Assembly (NCBI RefSeq): GCF_016294135.1
Contig: NZ_JAEDCO010000006.1
Location: 3,712 to 67,711, forward strand
Origin: Methanobrevibacter ruminantium
GTDB lineage: Archaea > Methanobacteriota > Methanobacteria > Methanobacteriales > Methanobacteriaceae
Length of the DNA stretch: 64,000 nt
Direction of reading: 5' to 3'
Below, one piece after another: positions 27,852-37,160 of this stretch; the first letter of the stretch is position 1; the number at the start of each line of letters is the position of its first letter. The position numbers and the translations under genes were made by a program. The notes beneath the pieces are model-generated. The model saw only the letters and a list, made by a program, of their open reading frames with translations, had not been told where the DNA came from and did no database searches.

Positions 27852-29162
27852 TTAACTACTGAATTCAATTGCGGTTTTTATGAAAGGGGCAACTTCATTT
27901 ATTGGCATTTGCCCTTGCTCTCCAGTTTTCATATTCTTGACTGTTACTTTTCCATCTTCAAGGTCACGTTCTCCAACAAGAACCGCATATTTCACTCCAA
28001 TCTTATTTGCATAAGCTAAAATCTTCTTGAATTTCTTTCTGGACAAGTCAACTTCAGTAGCGATATTGTCTTTTCTAAGAGTTTGCGCAATCTTAAAGGC
28101 TTCATGTCTTGTAGAGTCTGAAATAGCTGCAACATATGTGCTTACAATAGGTTCAAGTTCCATTTTGCCGTTCAATTCCTCGATTGCATTCATCAATCTG
28201 TCAAAACCTAATGCAAATCCAGTGGAGACAACGTCTTCTCCACCGAATAGTTTAACGAGATTGTAAGTTCCTCCACCGCATACTTGCTTTTGTGCACCAA
28301 GACCTTCCACATATACCTCAAACACTATTCCAGTATAATAGTCAAGTCCTCTAGCTACACCAAGATTTAACTTGTAATTGAACACTTGGAAACTTTCAAG
28401 AGTCTTTACAAGTTCCTTGAATTCTTCAAGGGCCTCTTTGGTTTCTTCGTAAGGAGACACTAGTTCATCTATGGCTTCAATTATTGAAGAGTCACCAACC
28501 ATATCCATCAATTTGAACAATACCTCATTGAGTTCTGGCTTGTCCTTGATGATAGGATTGTCTCCAACAAGGGATTCTTTCAATAGCTCTTTGTCACCCT
28601 TATCGATAACAACCATAATCTCTCTTTGTGTAGCTGTATCAATATCAAAGTGATTGAATAATCCTCTGATTATTCCTAAGTGATTTACATTGAATTCTGC
28701 AGTAGTGATTCCAAGCTTTTCTATTGCATCGTTGCACATGGCTATCACTTCAGCTTCACCTTCAGGGGTCTTTGCACCAATCAATTCACATCCGAATTGC
28801 CAGAACTGTCTGAATCTACCTTTTTGAGGTCTTTCATATCTGAAACAGCTTCCATAGTAGTAAATCTTGATTGGCTTGGATGTCTTTTGAAGCTCATTCA
28901 AGTATAATCTTGCAATAGGGGCAGTGATTTCAGGTCTTAAGGCAAGGTCTCTGTCTCCCTTGTCCTTAAAGTTATATAATTGATCTACAATTTCCTCTCC
29001 TGATTTAGTGGTGAATAGTTTTAAGTCTTCAAATAAAGGTGTTTGAACTTCACAAAAACCATAGTTTTCAAATACATTTCTTAAAATGTCTTCAGCGTGT
29101 TTCCTTTGTCTCATTTCTTCAAAAAGGAAGTCTCTTGTTCCCCTTGGTCTTTCAAATTCCAT
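27852..29162 (-). CDS. hisS: Histidyl-tRNA synthetase
   Basis: A class II aminoacyl-tRNA synthetase of 436 residues with RGTRDF at the start, motif 2 YYGSCFRYERPQKGRFRQFWQ, the histidine-specific LGVARGLDYYTGIVFE, and a C-terminal anticodon-binding domain. It heads a minus-strand run with hisI and the PIN/ATPase gene. Confidence 0.97.
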   Translation of the reverse strand: MEFERPRGTRDFLFEEMRQRKHAEDILRNVFENYGFCEVQTPLFEDLKLFTTKSGEEIVDQLYNFKDKGDRDLALRPEITAPIARLYLNELQKTSKPIKIYYYGSCFRYERPQKGRFRQFWQFGCELIGAKTPEGEAEVIAMCNDAIEKLGITTAEFNVNHLGIIRGLFNHFDIDTATQREIMVVIDKGDKELLKESLVGDNPIIKDKPELNEVLFKLMDMVGDSSIIEAIDELVSPYEETKEALEEFKELVKTLESFQVFNYKLNLGVARGLDYYTGIVFEVYVEGLGAQKQVCGGGTYNLVKLFGGEDVVSTGFALGFDRLMNAIEELNGKMELEPIVSTYVAAISDSTRHEAFKIAQTLRKDNIATEVDLSRKKFKKILAYANKIGVKYAVLVGERDLEDGKVTVKNMKTGEQGQMPINEVAPFIKTAIEFSS

Positions 29163-29579
29163 TATTGATTCTCCAATGTTTTTAAGTAATTTTTATCAGA
29201 TTAATTTTTCGTAAAATGTTTTTTATAGTTAATCATTTAACAATATTATATTTAATATTTATTTTATATAATATTTTTTAAATTATTATATGCTCTTTTT
29301 TTATTTTAAACTCTTTTTTCTCTTTTTTTATAAAATTTCTAGTAATTTTTTTAGAGTTTTTAATTATTTATTATCTTTACCACTTTAAAAATAATTTTTT
29401 TAGAGTTTTTAATCATTTATTCTCTAAAACGCTTTTAAAAAATAATTAAACTAAATATATTGAAATCTCATATTATTGATTAAAAAAGTATATGATTTTA
29501 TAATAAATTATTTTTGATAATACATAAAACTTTAAATGATAAAATACTATAAATTATTATAAAAAATTAAGTGTGAATT
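29163..29579. other. AT-rich divergent gap hisS/DUF2115
   Basis: 417 bases with no ORF. It contains an imperfect 33-base direct repeat (29343-29375 and 29392-29424, period 49) of the pattern TAATTTTTTTAGAGTTTTTA. TATA-like strings near 29496-29530 probably serve the downstream gene. Confidence 0.5.
29343..29424. repeat. Imperfect direct repeat, 49-base period
   Basis: TAATTTTTTTAGAGTTTTTA begins at 29343 and again at 29392, each followed by AT(T/C)ATTTATT with two mismatches overall. Confidence 0.6.
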
Positions 29580-30143
29580 ATGTTTGAAGAATTGCATGAA
29601 CTCTTAGAGGATAAAAGGATTTCAAAGAATGGGCTGTTGGCTATTTTAAAGGAAAAGGCTCAAAAGATATCTGTTTTCGATTTGATGGATGCCCATCAGT
29701 ATATACTTCAGGATGTGGCGTTTGTACAGGATAAATATCAGGATGACTTCCGTCAAGCTTATGTTAAGCAATTCATTGGTCATATAAACAATATTAAAAA
29801 TGACAATACAGATTATGACAGCAGGGGCAAAAAGGAGAGAATTGATAAAAAACAGTTTGAAAAATCATTAGAGGATTTGCATAATGTTTATGATGGCGTG
29901 AACTTTGACAAGGATAAGGTACAGCTTATTTACTGTTTGGTTTCTTTATATGCCACTTTTATATTGGAGGAACCTATTCATTCACTGGACACTCCTTTCC
30001 CAGGCAATTTGAAGATTAAGAAGTTAGGTAAGTTTTATTATTGTCCTGTCAAGGCAACTCAAAAGAATACTGAAGGGGCAGTTTGCAATATCTGCATTTC
30101 ACGTGAGATCGATTATGATCCAGAGTTAAATGCCAGCAGTTAG
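29580..30143 (+). CDS. DUF2115 (UPF0305) family protein 1
   Basis: A 187-residue protein with the HPxGTPFPG-type block (HSLDTPFPGNLKI) followed by a cysteine motif YYCPVK and VCNICIS, as in the methanogen family UPF0305/DUF2115. The three conserved cysteines suggest a metal site. The function is unknown. A paralogue follows after 60 bases, reading the same way. Confidence 0.83.
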   Translation: MFEELHELLEDKRISKNGLLAILKEKAQKISVFDLMDAHQYILQDVAFVQDKYQDDFRQAYVKQFIGHINNIKNDNTDYDSRGKKERIDKKQFEKSLEDLHNVYDGVNFDKDKVQLIYCLVSLYATFILEEPIHSLDTPFPGNLKIKKLGKFYYCPVKATQKNTEGAVCNICISREIDYDPELNASS

Positions 30144-30203
30144 GGATTATTTTTTTAAAAATAAGTATTTTATAGTCATATAATATTAACATGTTGTGAT
30201 AGG

Positions 30204-30734
30204 ATGTTTGAAAAATTTAATGTGTTGATAGATGAAGATGATAAGATATCAAAGGATGATCTTATGATTGTCTTAAAGGAAGAGCTTACTGATGTTTCTG
30301 TTTTTGATATGATGATCATATCTGCTGAAATCATTGAAAACAACAAATATGTTCAGGAATCCTATCAGGAAAAAAGCAAAAAGATTTACATAGACTTTTT
30401 CTTAAACAGAGTCAAGGAAATAAGAAGCAATGATACTGTTTATAATGATTATTTCAATAGGGATGACTTTGTAGAAAAATTAAACAAATTAAAAGATATT
30501 TACAAACTTGTTTCTAAAGACAGAAAAAACAAAAGTCCAATTATTGATTTGGTGGTATGCCTTTACACTACATTTGTGCTTGATGAGCCTATTCATCCTA
30601 TTGGAACTCCTTTCCCTGGCTCATTAGAGGTTATAATGGAAAATGGAGTTTATTATTGTCCGGTTAAAGAGGCCAATATTGATACTCCAAATTCTGTATG
30701 CAGACTTTGTATAGCTGAACAGTTGGATTTTTAA
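30204..30734 (+). CDS. DUF2115 (UPF0305) family protein 2
   Basis: A 176-residue paralogue of the preceding gene with HPIGTPFPGSLEV, YYCPVK and VCRLCIAEQ. The two proteins are alike throughout but well diverged, so this is an old tandem duplication. Its last codons and stop are part of a recent 45-bp tandem repeat. Confidence 0.85.
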   Translation: MFEKFNVLIDEDDKISKDDLMIVLKEELTDVSVFDMMIISAEIIENNKYVQESYQEKSKKIYIDFFLNRVKEIRSNDTVYNDYFNRDDFVEKLNKLKDIYKLVSKDRKNKSPIIDLVVCLYTTFVLDEPIHPIGTPFPGSLEVIMENGVYYCPVKEANIDTPNSVCRLCIAEQLDF

Positions 30735-30785
30735 TTAATAGTATGCAGACTTTGTATAGCTGAACAGTTGGATTTTTAATTAATA
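30696..30785 (+). repeat. Perfect 45-bp tandem duplication at the end of a DUF2115 gene
   Basis: 30696-30740 and 30741-30785 are identical. The first copy holds the last 12 codons and stop of the upstream gene; the second is a non-coding remnant just before aroE. Confidence 0.95.
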
Positions 30786-30838
30786 TTATTGGAATTTTTA
30801 TAATTATAAAATTATTAAGTTTTTAAAATAGTGATACT

Positions 30839-31741
30839 ATGGTAGATGGAAAAACAAGGATTTTGGGAGTTATTGGAGATCCTATTGAACACACTTTCTC
30901 TCCAGCAATGCAAAATGCTGGACTTGATGCTTTAAACTTAAATTACATTTATCTTCCATTTCATGTCAAACCAAATGGATTGAAAGAATGCATTGAAGGT
31001 GCAAAGGCTATGGGCATACAAGGTTTGAATGTTACAATACCACATAAAACCAATGTCATGAAACACCTTGATGAAATCGATCAAGTAGCTTCAATGATTG
31101 GTGCAGTAAATACTATTCAATTCATTTCTGATGAAAATAATGAATCCAATCAAAATAATGAAATCAATGTTACAACAAAAGGATTCAACACTGATGGATA
31201 TGGATGTCTCCGTGCAATTAATGAAAAAACTTCAATAAATAAGAAAAAAGTTACTATCACGGGTGCAGGTGGAGCAGCAAGGGCAGTTGCATTTCAGATA
31301 GCAAGCAGTGGAATTGATGAGTTGTCAATATTGAATCGTAATTTCACCAAAGCGGAATCACTTGCAAATGATTTAAGATCCAATTTAAGCAATGCAGGAA
31401 TTGATATTAGTATAAATAGCTGTGAAATGGATTATCTGAAAAAAGAATTGGACAGTTCAGACATATTTATAGACACAACACCTATTGGAATGTATCCTAA
31501 TGTGAATGATAAGCCAATAGCAAGTGCAGATATGCTTCATGAGGGTCTTGTTGTAAATGATATAGTTTACACTCCTATGGAAACATCCTTGATAAAAGAG
31601 GCTAAAAAAGCCAATGCACAAGTTGTTTATGGATATGAGATGCTCTTGTATCAGGGAATCAGAAGCTTTGAGATATGGTTAGGTAGAGATGCTCCAGCAG
31701 ATGTGATGGAAAAGGCATTATTGGATGTTTTAGGTATTTAA
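30839..31741 (+). CDS. aroE: Shikimate dehydrogenase
   Basis: Reduces 3-dehydroshikimate with NADPH in aromatic amino acid synthesis. The 300-residue protein has GDPIEHTFSPAMQNA for substrate binding, NVTIPHKT with the catalytic lysine, TGAGGAARA for NADP and the C-terminal GYEMLLYQG. About 10 extra residues (Asn/Glu-rich, near residue 100) extend a loop. aroD of the same pathway is elsewhere in the window (58908-59591). Confidence 0.96.
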   Translation: MVDGKTRILGVIGDPIEHTFSPAMQNAGLDALNLNYIYLPFHVKPNGLKECIEGAKAMGIQGLNVTIPHKTNVMKHLDEIDQVASMIGAVNTIQFISDENNESNQNNEINVTTKGFNTDGYGCLRAINEKTSINKKKVTITGAGGAARAVAFQIASSGIDELSILNRNFTKAESLANDLRSNLSNAGIDISINSCEMDYLKKELDSSDIFIDTTPIGMYPNVNDKPIASADMLHEGLVVNDIVYTPMETSLIKEAKKANAQVVYGYEMLLYQGIRSFEIWLGRDAPADVMEKALLDVLGI

Positions 31742-31778
31742 GTTTAATTTTTATTTTAATTTTTTTTTTAGTGATAAT

Positions 31779-32537
31779 ATGGATGATTTTCTATCAAGTT
31801 TTGTTTTGAATGAGGAAAAAAAGGAACTTTCTGATTCAAAGAAGGATGTCATGAAGTTCTTAAAGCAAATAGGTGTTGATACCCGTTTTGTCAGTTTCTT
31901 TGATGATGGTGGAGACATTAAGCTTTATATAGAAAATCTCCGCTTTTCAAAGTTTTCCAAAAAAAGAAGAGAAACATTCAACAGGCATTATCCTGATATG
32001 ATGGTTGTAAGATCATCTCTTTTTCAAAAGATCTGTTCAAGGTCTTCAAAGACATTGGCAGAGTCATTAAGTCCTAAGGAAAGGATTCTCATTCCAAGAA
32101 TGGATAATGATTACAACAAGTTTTTATACATAGTGATTGAGCCTTATTCAAGAAAATATGGCATAAGATTCATTGAATATGATGAAAACATCAGTGCAGA
32201 TGGCTTTGATTCTGTCATTTCTCCATTGAACCTGAATCAGGAAGTGAATCATATCCTGAATGATATCTTTGATGGAAAGGGAATCGAATGGGATAGGAAA
32301 TTGGACTTATCCAATATTTATGATTTTGACTTAAAGGATAAGGACATCATATTTCCATTTATCAATGTTCCACAAGAGTGGATAAATGACTTTTTAGGAA
32401 TTGAAAAGGAATATGAAATAGACTATGAAAACGAAGACATTGCAGAGTCATTCATGGGATTCCTAACTGAGATCAATCCTCAATTCAAGGAAAATGTATT
32501 GGCGGCATCTTCATTTTTGGAAAGTCATCAAAAGTAA
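31779..32537 (+). CDS. Conserved hypothetical protein
   Basis: A soluble 252-residue protein with no membrane segment, starting MDDFLSSFVLNEEKKEL. It has a basic segment FSKFSKKRRETFNRHYPDMMVVRSS and ESLSPKERILIPRMDNDYNKF, and an acidic C-terminus. I recognise no family. It follows aroE by 37 bases with AGTGAT before the ATG, so it may be cotranscribed. Confidence 0.75.
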   Translation: MDDFLSSFVLNEEKKELSDSKKDVMKFLKQIGVDTRFVSFFDDGGDIKLYIENLRFSKFSKKRRETFNRHYPDMMVVRSSLFQKICSRSSKTLAESLSPKERILIPRMDNDYNKFLYIVIEPYSRKYGIRFIEYDENISADGFDSVISPLNLNQEVNHILNDIFDGKGIEWDRKLDLSNIYDFDLKDKDIIFPFINVPQEWINDFLGIEKEYEIDYENEDIAESFMGFLTEINPQFKENVLAASSFLESHQK

Positions 32538-32648
32538 TAAAATTTTAAATAATGGAAAAATATTAAACATAGTTAAATAGAATAAAAAATATATATCGAA
32601 TTAATTAATTATTTAATAATATTTTGTGATTATATTTGAGGTTTTAAT

Positions 32649-33062
32649 ATGGCAAATGAAATTACTGCAGAATTAAATGATGAGCAATTTGAAAGATATC
32701 AAATCATGCAAGAGAATGAATTGAGCATTGGTGAAGCTATAGACTTGATTTTCTATTTGCGTGACCATTATGGAGTCCGCAATGATCAGCTTCTTGAAGA
32801 AAGGCTTGAACAGTTAATCCTCAGAAAATCAGAATTAGAATCCGAGATGGAAAACTCGGATAAGGATTTATCTTCAGATTTATCTAAGATTGCTGCTGAA
32901 ATGGATATCCTTGAAAAATTAAAAGACACTACATATGACTTTGAAGCTAAAGAGGAAATCCTTGAAAAAGAATATGCTGCTATTGATGAAACTTATGAAA
33001 TGAAGGTTCAAGCACATAAGCGTGGAATCAAATGGGGTAAATTCTTCAATAGCATTTTATGA
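32649..33062 (+). CDS. Coiled-coil hypothetical protein
   Basis: 137 residues, strongly helical and charged. Residues 55-110 (LEERLEQLILRKSELESEM onward) have heptad leucines typical of a coiled coil. The first 40 residues (EQFERYQIMQENELSIGEAI) could be an RHH-like or helical head. No catalytic motif is seen. Confidence 0.75.
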   Translation: MANEITAELNDEQFERYQIMQENELSIGEAIDLIFYLRDHYGVRNDQLLEERLEQLILRKSELESEMENSDKDLSSDLSKIAAEMDILEKLKDTTYDFEAKEEILEKEYAAIDETYEMKVQAHKRGIKWGKFFNSIL

Positions 33063-33253
33063 TTTCAGTTTTTTATCCTTTTTTCTTTTTTTATTTTTAC
33101 TTTTTTTAAAATTTACACTTTTTTAATATATTTATCTTAAAGCCTTTATTTTGCTTATTTTTTGATTTAAACTATTTTAAACACTTTTTTAATATATTTG
33201 TACAATAGCAAAATTCTTTAAATTTTTTCAGATTTTAGATTCATAAGATAACT

Positions 33254-33261
33254 TTTATATA
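33254..33261 (+). promoter_or_regulatory. TATA box of pyrG
   Basis: TTTATATA stands 118 bases before the proposed pyrG start, giving a leader of about 90 bases. The remaining spacer from 33063 is A/T-rich with no other feature. Confidence 0.5.
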
Positions 33262-33295
33262 ATAAATTAAACTAATATTTTATTGAGTAGTTATT

Positions 33296-33326
33296 ATGGA
33301 CTTTCTTATAAAAAAATTATAAGAAA
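33296..33326 (+). promoter_or_regulatory. Leader mini-ORF and hairpin before pyrG
   Basis: ATG 33296 opens an 8-codon ORF (MDFLIKKL) ending at 33322. Its body forms a perfect 10-bp stem, TTTCTTATAA (33302-33311) with TTATAAGAAA (33317-33326), loop AAAAA. No strong ribosome-binding site precedes the ATG. It may act as a leader control element. Confidence 0.35.
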
Positions 33327-33371
33327 TTCCAATCAAAATCAAATTATTAAATTTATTAGGAGTGGATTTGT

Positions 33372-34997
33372 CTGACAAAATATATTATAATTACTGGTGG
33401 AGTAGTTAGTTCCATTGGAAAAGGAATTACCTCTGCATCCATTGGCCGTATATTACGTTCCTACGGCTTGAAGGTTGCAGCTATTAAGATTGACCCATAT
33501 TTAAACTGGGATTCTGGTACTTTAAACCCATACCAACATGGAGAAGTGTTTGTAACTTATGACGGTATGGAAACTGATCTTGATTTAGGTCACTATGAAA
33601 GGTTCTTGGACATAGAGCTTCCAGGAATATCCAACATCACTACCGGAAAGGTCTATCAATCAGTTATTTCCAAAGAAAGAAAAGGTGATTTCTTAGGAGC
33701 TTGTGTTCAAATTATCCCTCATATCACCAATGAAATCAAGGAAATGGTACGTGAAATCTCCGCTAAGAATGACTATGATGTCGTTCTTGTTGAATTGGGC
33801 GGTACCGTGGGGGATATTGAAAGCCAACCATTCCTCGAAGCGTTAAGACAATTGAGAAACGAGGAAGGCTCTGAAAACGTTATGTTTGTACATGTAACAT
33901 TCGTTCCTTACTTGGAAGCTGCTGGCGAATTCAAGACAAAACCAACTCAACACTCTTCAAAAGAACTTAGAAGCATGGGTATCAACCCTAACATGATCGT
34001 TTTAAGAAGTCAAAAACCTATTGATGATGACTTGAAAAGGAAAATCGCTCACTTCTGTGACGTTGAATTTGATGCTGTTGTAAACACTCCTGATGCTCAA
34101 ACAATCTATGAAGTTCCTTTAGTATTGGACAGGGAAAACGCTGGCCAGTACATTTCCAACAGAATTAATTTAGGAATTGATTTTGAAAATGACAAGAATA
34201 CTCTTAACGAATGGGCAGAAATTGTAGATTCCCTTAAGATTCAAGATCCGGTGGTTACCATTGGTATTGTGGGAAAATACGTTGAATTGGAAGACGCTTA
34301 TATAAGTATCAGAGAATCCTTGCACCACGCAGCAGCGAAAATTGGCGCTAAAATGAAAATCGTATACCTCTCATCTGATGTGGATGTGGAAAATGAGGAA
34401 GAATTGAAAGCTTTCCATGAGGAACTTTCCAAGCTTGACGGTATTCTTATTCCTGGAGGATTTGGTGACCGTGGTGTAGAAGGTAAGTTAAGTGCTGTTG
34501 ACTATGCAATTGAAAATGAAGTTCCTATTTTCGGTATCTGTTTAGGTATGCAATGTATGGTAATTCAATTTGCAAGAAGAATCGGAATGGACAGTGCAAA
34601 CAGCAGTGAATTCAAAGATGACCTAGAATACCCAGTAATTGACATGATGGAAGAGCAAAAGAAAATCAAGAATATGGGTGGAACCATGCGTTTAGGTGCT
34701 TATGACTGTAAATTGATTGACGGCACCAAAACCAAAGAGGCATATGGTGAAGACTTGATTCAAGAAAGACACAGACACAGATACGAATACAATAACGAAT
34801 ACAGGGATGTATTAACTGAAAACGGTCTTGTTATTGCAGGAACAACTCCTGATGATTTCTTGGTTGAAATCGTGGAATTGCCTGATCATCCTTGGTTTAT
34901 TGGATGTCAATTCCATCCAGAGTTCAAATCAAGACCAAACAATGCACATCCATTGTTCGCTTCATTTGTAAAGGCATCTTTTGAAAACAAAGAATAG
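33372..34997 (+). CDS. pyrG: CTP synthase
   Basis: Aminates UTP to CTP with glutamine. The conserved N-terminus [17 protein letters not shown] is encoded from 33375 in a frame with no ATG, GTG or TTG before it. The codon at the expected start is CTG (33372), with AGGAGTGGAT as ribosome-binding site, giving 541 residues. The later TTG at 33468 would delete the ATP loop and cannot be the start. The synthase domain is followed by a class I glutaminase with [10 protein letters not shown] (catalytic cysteine) and HPEFKSRP. Confidence 0.95.
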   Translation: MTKYIIITGGVVSSIGKGITSASIGRILRSYGLKVAAIKIDPYLNWDSGTLNPYQHGEVFVTYDGMETDLDLGHYERFLDIELPGISNITTGKVYQSVISKERKGDFLGACVQIIPHITNEIKEMVREISAKNDYDVVLVELGGTVGDIESQPFLEALRQLRNEEGSENVMFVHVTFVPYLEAAGEFKTKPTQHSSKELRSMGINPNMIVLRSQKPIDDDLKRKIAHFCDVEFDAVVNTPDAQTIYEVPLVLDRENAGQYISNRINLGIDFENDKNTLNEWAEIVDSLKIQDPVVTIGIVGKYVELEDAYISIRESLHHAAAKIGAKMKIVYLSSDVDVENEEELKAFHEELSKLDGILIPGGFGDRGVEGKLSAVDYAIENEVPIFGICLGMQCMVIQFARRIGMDSANSSEFKDDLEYPVIDMMEEQKKIKNMGGTMRLGAYDCKLIDGTKTKEAYGEDLIQERHRHRYEYNNEYRDVLTENGLVIAGTTPDDFLVEIVELPDHPWFIGCQFHPEFKSRPNNAHPLFASFVKASFENKE

Positions 34998-34999
34998 AA

Positions 35000-35041
35000 C
35001 AAACTTTTAGAAAAAGTTTGATCAAAATTCTTTCTTTTTTT
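35000..35041 (+). terminator. Intrinsic terminator after pyrG
   Basis: CAAACTTTT (35000-35008) pairs with AAAAGTTTG (35012-35020). A T-rich run follows. Confidence 0.75.
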
Positions 35042-35129
35042 ATTCTATTTTCACTATTTTTTTTAAATTTTATATTATTTTTTAACTATTTTTAAAATTA
35101 ATTTTGATTTTTTTCACTAATTGATTTTA

Positions 35130-35161
35130 CACAATTGTGATTTTGTGCAATTGTGCAATTG
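35130..35161 (+). promoter_or_regulatory. Operator-like array upstream of RHH regulator
   Basis: Three CAATTG hexamers at 35132, 35148 and 35156 are embedded in CACAATTGTG (a perfect palindrome) and two direct TTGTGCAA units. This stands out in A/T-rich surroundings, 94 bases before the regulator start. It fits autoregulation by a dimeric DNA-binding protein. Confidence 0.5.
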
Positions 35162-35254
35162 AAATTTTTATTTTTTTCGCATTTCAAATCATTTTATATT
35201 GAATCAAGACCTATTTAATAACATATTCACTTAAAAAAATATTAAAGGGGTAGT

Positions 35255-35833
35255 ATGAGCGAAATAAGTAAAAATAATAAAGAAATAGGAAAAACAATTG
35301 CTACAAAGGTTCCAATAAACATCCATAATCAATTGATGAATCTAATAGAAAACGGCGATTACTTAAGCATTTCAGACTTTCTTAGGGAAGCAATAAGGGA
35401 ACAGTTAAAGACTTATAAGGTTGCTAATTTTAGAGAAATCAATTATTTTGATGCAAAGAAGGAAGTTGTAAGCTATTTCATAAAATATGATGATTGCTTT
35501 CTGGATGAGATAGCTATCGATCTGGAACTTGATTTCGAACTGGTTTTAAACATAATCAAAGACCTTATGGAAGAAGGGAGGATTGTAAAGATTTCAAATG
35601 AGGAACTCTTTGAAAAAAGAGGAATTGATAATTTGGATGTTTATCGCTCAAAGGATAATGATTCAGTCTATAAGATAGAAGGAAAGCGATTTATTGTCGA
35701 ATCAAGATTCAAAGATTATGAATTCATCACCATAAGACATAATGCTGATTATAAATCCGTTTTTAAAAACAATGGAATGGTGCTTGAAAACGCTTCAGTA
35801 ATATTGTCTGAAGCCTATTCCTTTATAAAATAG
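35255..35833 (+). CDS. Ribbon-helix-helix transcription regulator with C-terminal extension
   Basis: Residues about 12-50 (IATKVPINIHNQLMNLIENG..SISDFLREAIREQL) match the MetJ/Arc/CopG ribbon-helix-helix fold. Residues about 70-110 look like a winged-helix unit (FLDEIAIDLELDFELVLNIIKDLMEEGRIVKI). The C-terminal 80 residues are unassigned. The 192-residue length is long for an RHH protein. It lies upstream of the prepilin peptidase/pilin genes and may control them or itself. Confidence 0.75.
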   Translation: MSEISKNNKEIGKTIATKVPINIHNQLMNLIENGDYLSISDFLREAIREQLKTYKVANFREINYFDAKKEVVSYFIKYDDCFLDEIAIDLELDFELVLNIIKDLMEEGRIVKISNEELFEKRGIDNLDVYRSKDNDSVYKIEGKRFIVESRFKDYEFITIRHNADYKSVFKNNGMVLENASVILSEAYSFIK

Positions 35834-36190
35834 ATTTTTTAATAATTCTTTTTTTATTTTTTTTAAATTTTTTATAATTTTTCATTTTGATGATACTTTT
35901 TTAATTGATTAATAATTTGCAATATGATTTTATTTTTTCGATTTAACATCAATTTACATTTTAAAATAAATATAACAATTAATTTGTACTTCAAAACTTA
36001 AAAAAACTATTATATTTAAATATAATGAAAAAATAATAATCAATTGTCTTATAAAAACAATTTAAATAATTTAAATTGATTTCTTAAGATAAAAATCCTA
36101 TTTTATTAATTTCTATTTCTATTTATAGAAAATAGGGTCCTAAAATAGGATTGTTGCACTAATTAATTAGTAAGACTTGGAGGTTTCCTC
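35834..36190. other. AT-rich gap upstream of prepilin peptidase
   Basis: 357 bases, no ORF. It holds a long inverted repeat (next entry) and a TATA-like ATTATATTTAAA near 36009. GGAGG at 36179-36183 is the ribosome-binding site of the next gene. Confidence 0.5.
36094..36152 (+). repeat. Long stem-loop before prepilin peptidase gene
   Basis: AATCCTATTTTA (36094-36105) and TAAAATAGGATT (36141-36152) are perfect 12-bp inverted arms. The 35-base loop itself contains CTATTTCTA/TAGAAAATAG pairing. It could be a leader structure of the downstream mRNA. Confidence 0.6.
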
Positions 36191-37147
36191 TTGTATAATA
36201 GTATTTTTATTGGGAATATTCTGGATTTAACTATAAATCATTCACTTGGCAATTATCATCTTTTAATCAAATCATGTCAAATACATTTGTTCGTAATACT
36301 GTTAATTCTTTCAATTGCTGATTATTATGATTTGAAATTTGGAATAATTCCTAATAAATTAAGCTTGATTATAATTGTCTATGGATTGATTTTTAATTCA
36401 ATATTGAGCCTATGCTTTAACAATTCATTGATTTTCATATTTTCAATAGCTTTAACTGCTTTAATCACAGCTATTTCATTTATCCTGTGGCATATTGGAT
36501 TTTGGGGAGGTGGAGACTTTAAGCTATTCATTGGATTGTCATTAGGATTGTCCTTTTTAGACTTAAATAATCTAAACTTAAATTATTTCTCAAGCTTAAA
36601 CATTCCCATCTTTAATCAATGGATTTTTTATCCAAAGATTATTTCAATACTTCTAAATGGCATTCTAATAGCCTTGGTGTTGATTTTCATATCAATTTCT
36701 TATGAATCAATTAAAAATAAAAAGCTAAAACATTATTCAAAATTATCTATTTTAGATTTTAGCTCAGTGTTTAGCAAATTAACCACTAAAACTGTAGATA
36801 TTAAAAGTTTATCAGAAGGAATGGTCTTGAAGAAATATTACTTCAAGAATCAGATTGCATATGATAGGATTAATGAACTAAAGAACAAAATCAATTCAAA
36901 TACCAATTTAAATGCATTTAATGAGGGTGATATTTATTATTTCTCATCATCAAACAGTATGGGTTTGACAAAAGAGGATATAAAATTGATTAATGGATTA
37001 TACAAGATGGACATTATCAAAAATCATGATTTTGAAATTAGGGCAGAAATTCCATTCATGCCTTTCATAACCCTCGGATATGTAGGTTTTTTATTCTTTG
37101 GAGATTTCATAGCCATTATTTCAGGTTTTATAAAAATAATGTTTTAG
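36191..37147 (+). CDS. Prepilin peptidase, A24 family (archaeal EppA/FlaK type)
   Basis: A membrane aspartyl protease that cleaves class III signal peptides of archaeal pilins. The two catalytic aspartates are visible: Asp47 in DLKFGIIPN and Asp109 in WGGGDFKLF. About six hydrophobic segments are present. A soluble loop of about 90 residues lies before the last helix, longer than in bacterial PilD. The start is TTG 36191 with GGAGG upstream. The next gene, 13 bases downstream, encodes a likely substrate. Confidence 0.88.
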   Translation: MYNSIFIGNILDLTINHSLGNYHLLIKSCQIHLFVILLILSIADYYDLKFGIIPNKLSLIIIVYGLIFNSILSLCFNNSLIFIFSIALTALITAISFILWHIGFWGGGDFKLFIGLSLGLSFLDLNNLNLNYFSSLNIPIFNQWIFYPKIISILLNGILIALVLIFISISYESIKNKKLKHYSKLSILDFSSVFSKLTTKTVDIKSLSEGMVLKKYYFKNQIAYDRINELKNKINSNTNLNAFNEGDIYYFSSSNSMGLTKEDIKLINGLYKMDIIKNHDFEIRAEIPFMPFITLGYVGFLFFGDFIAIISGFIKIMF

Positions 37148-37160
37148 TTAGGTAAAAACA

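Noticed and set aside
33468..34997. pyrG start at TTG 33468
   Set aside because: Would remove the conserved ATP-binding N-terminus, which is clearly encoded upstream in the same frame.
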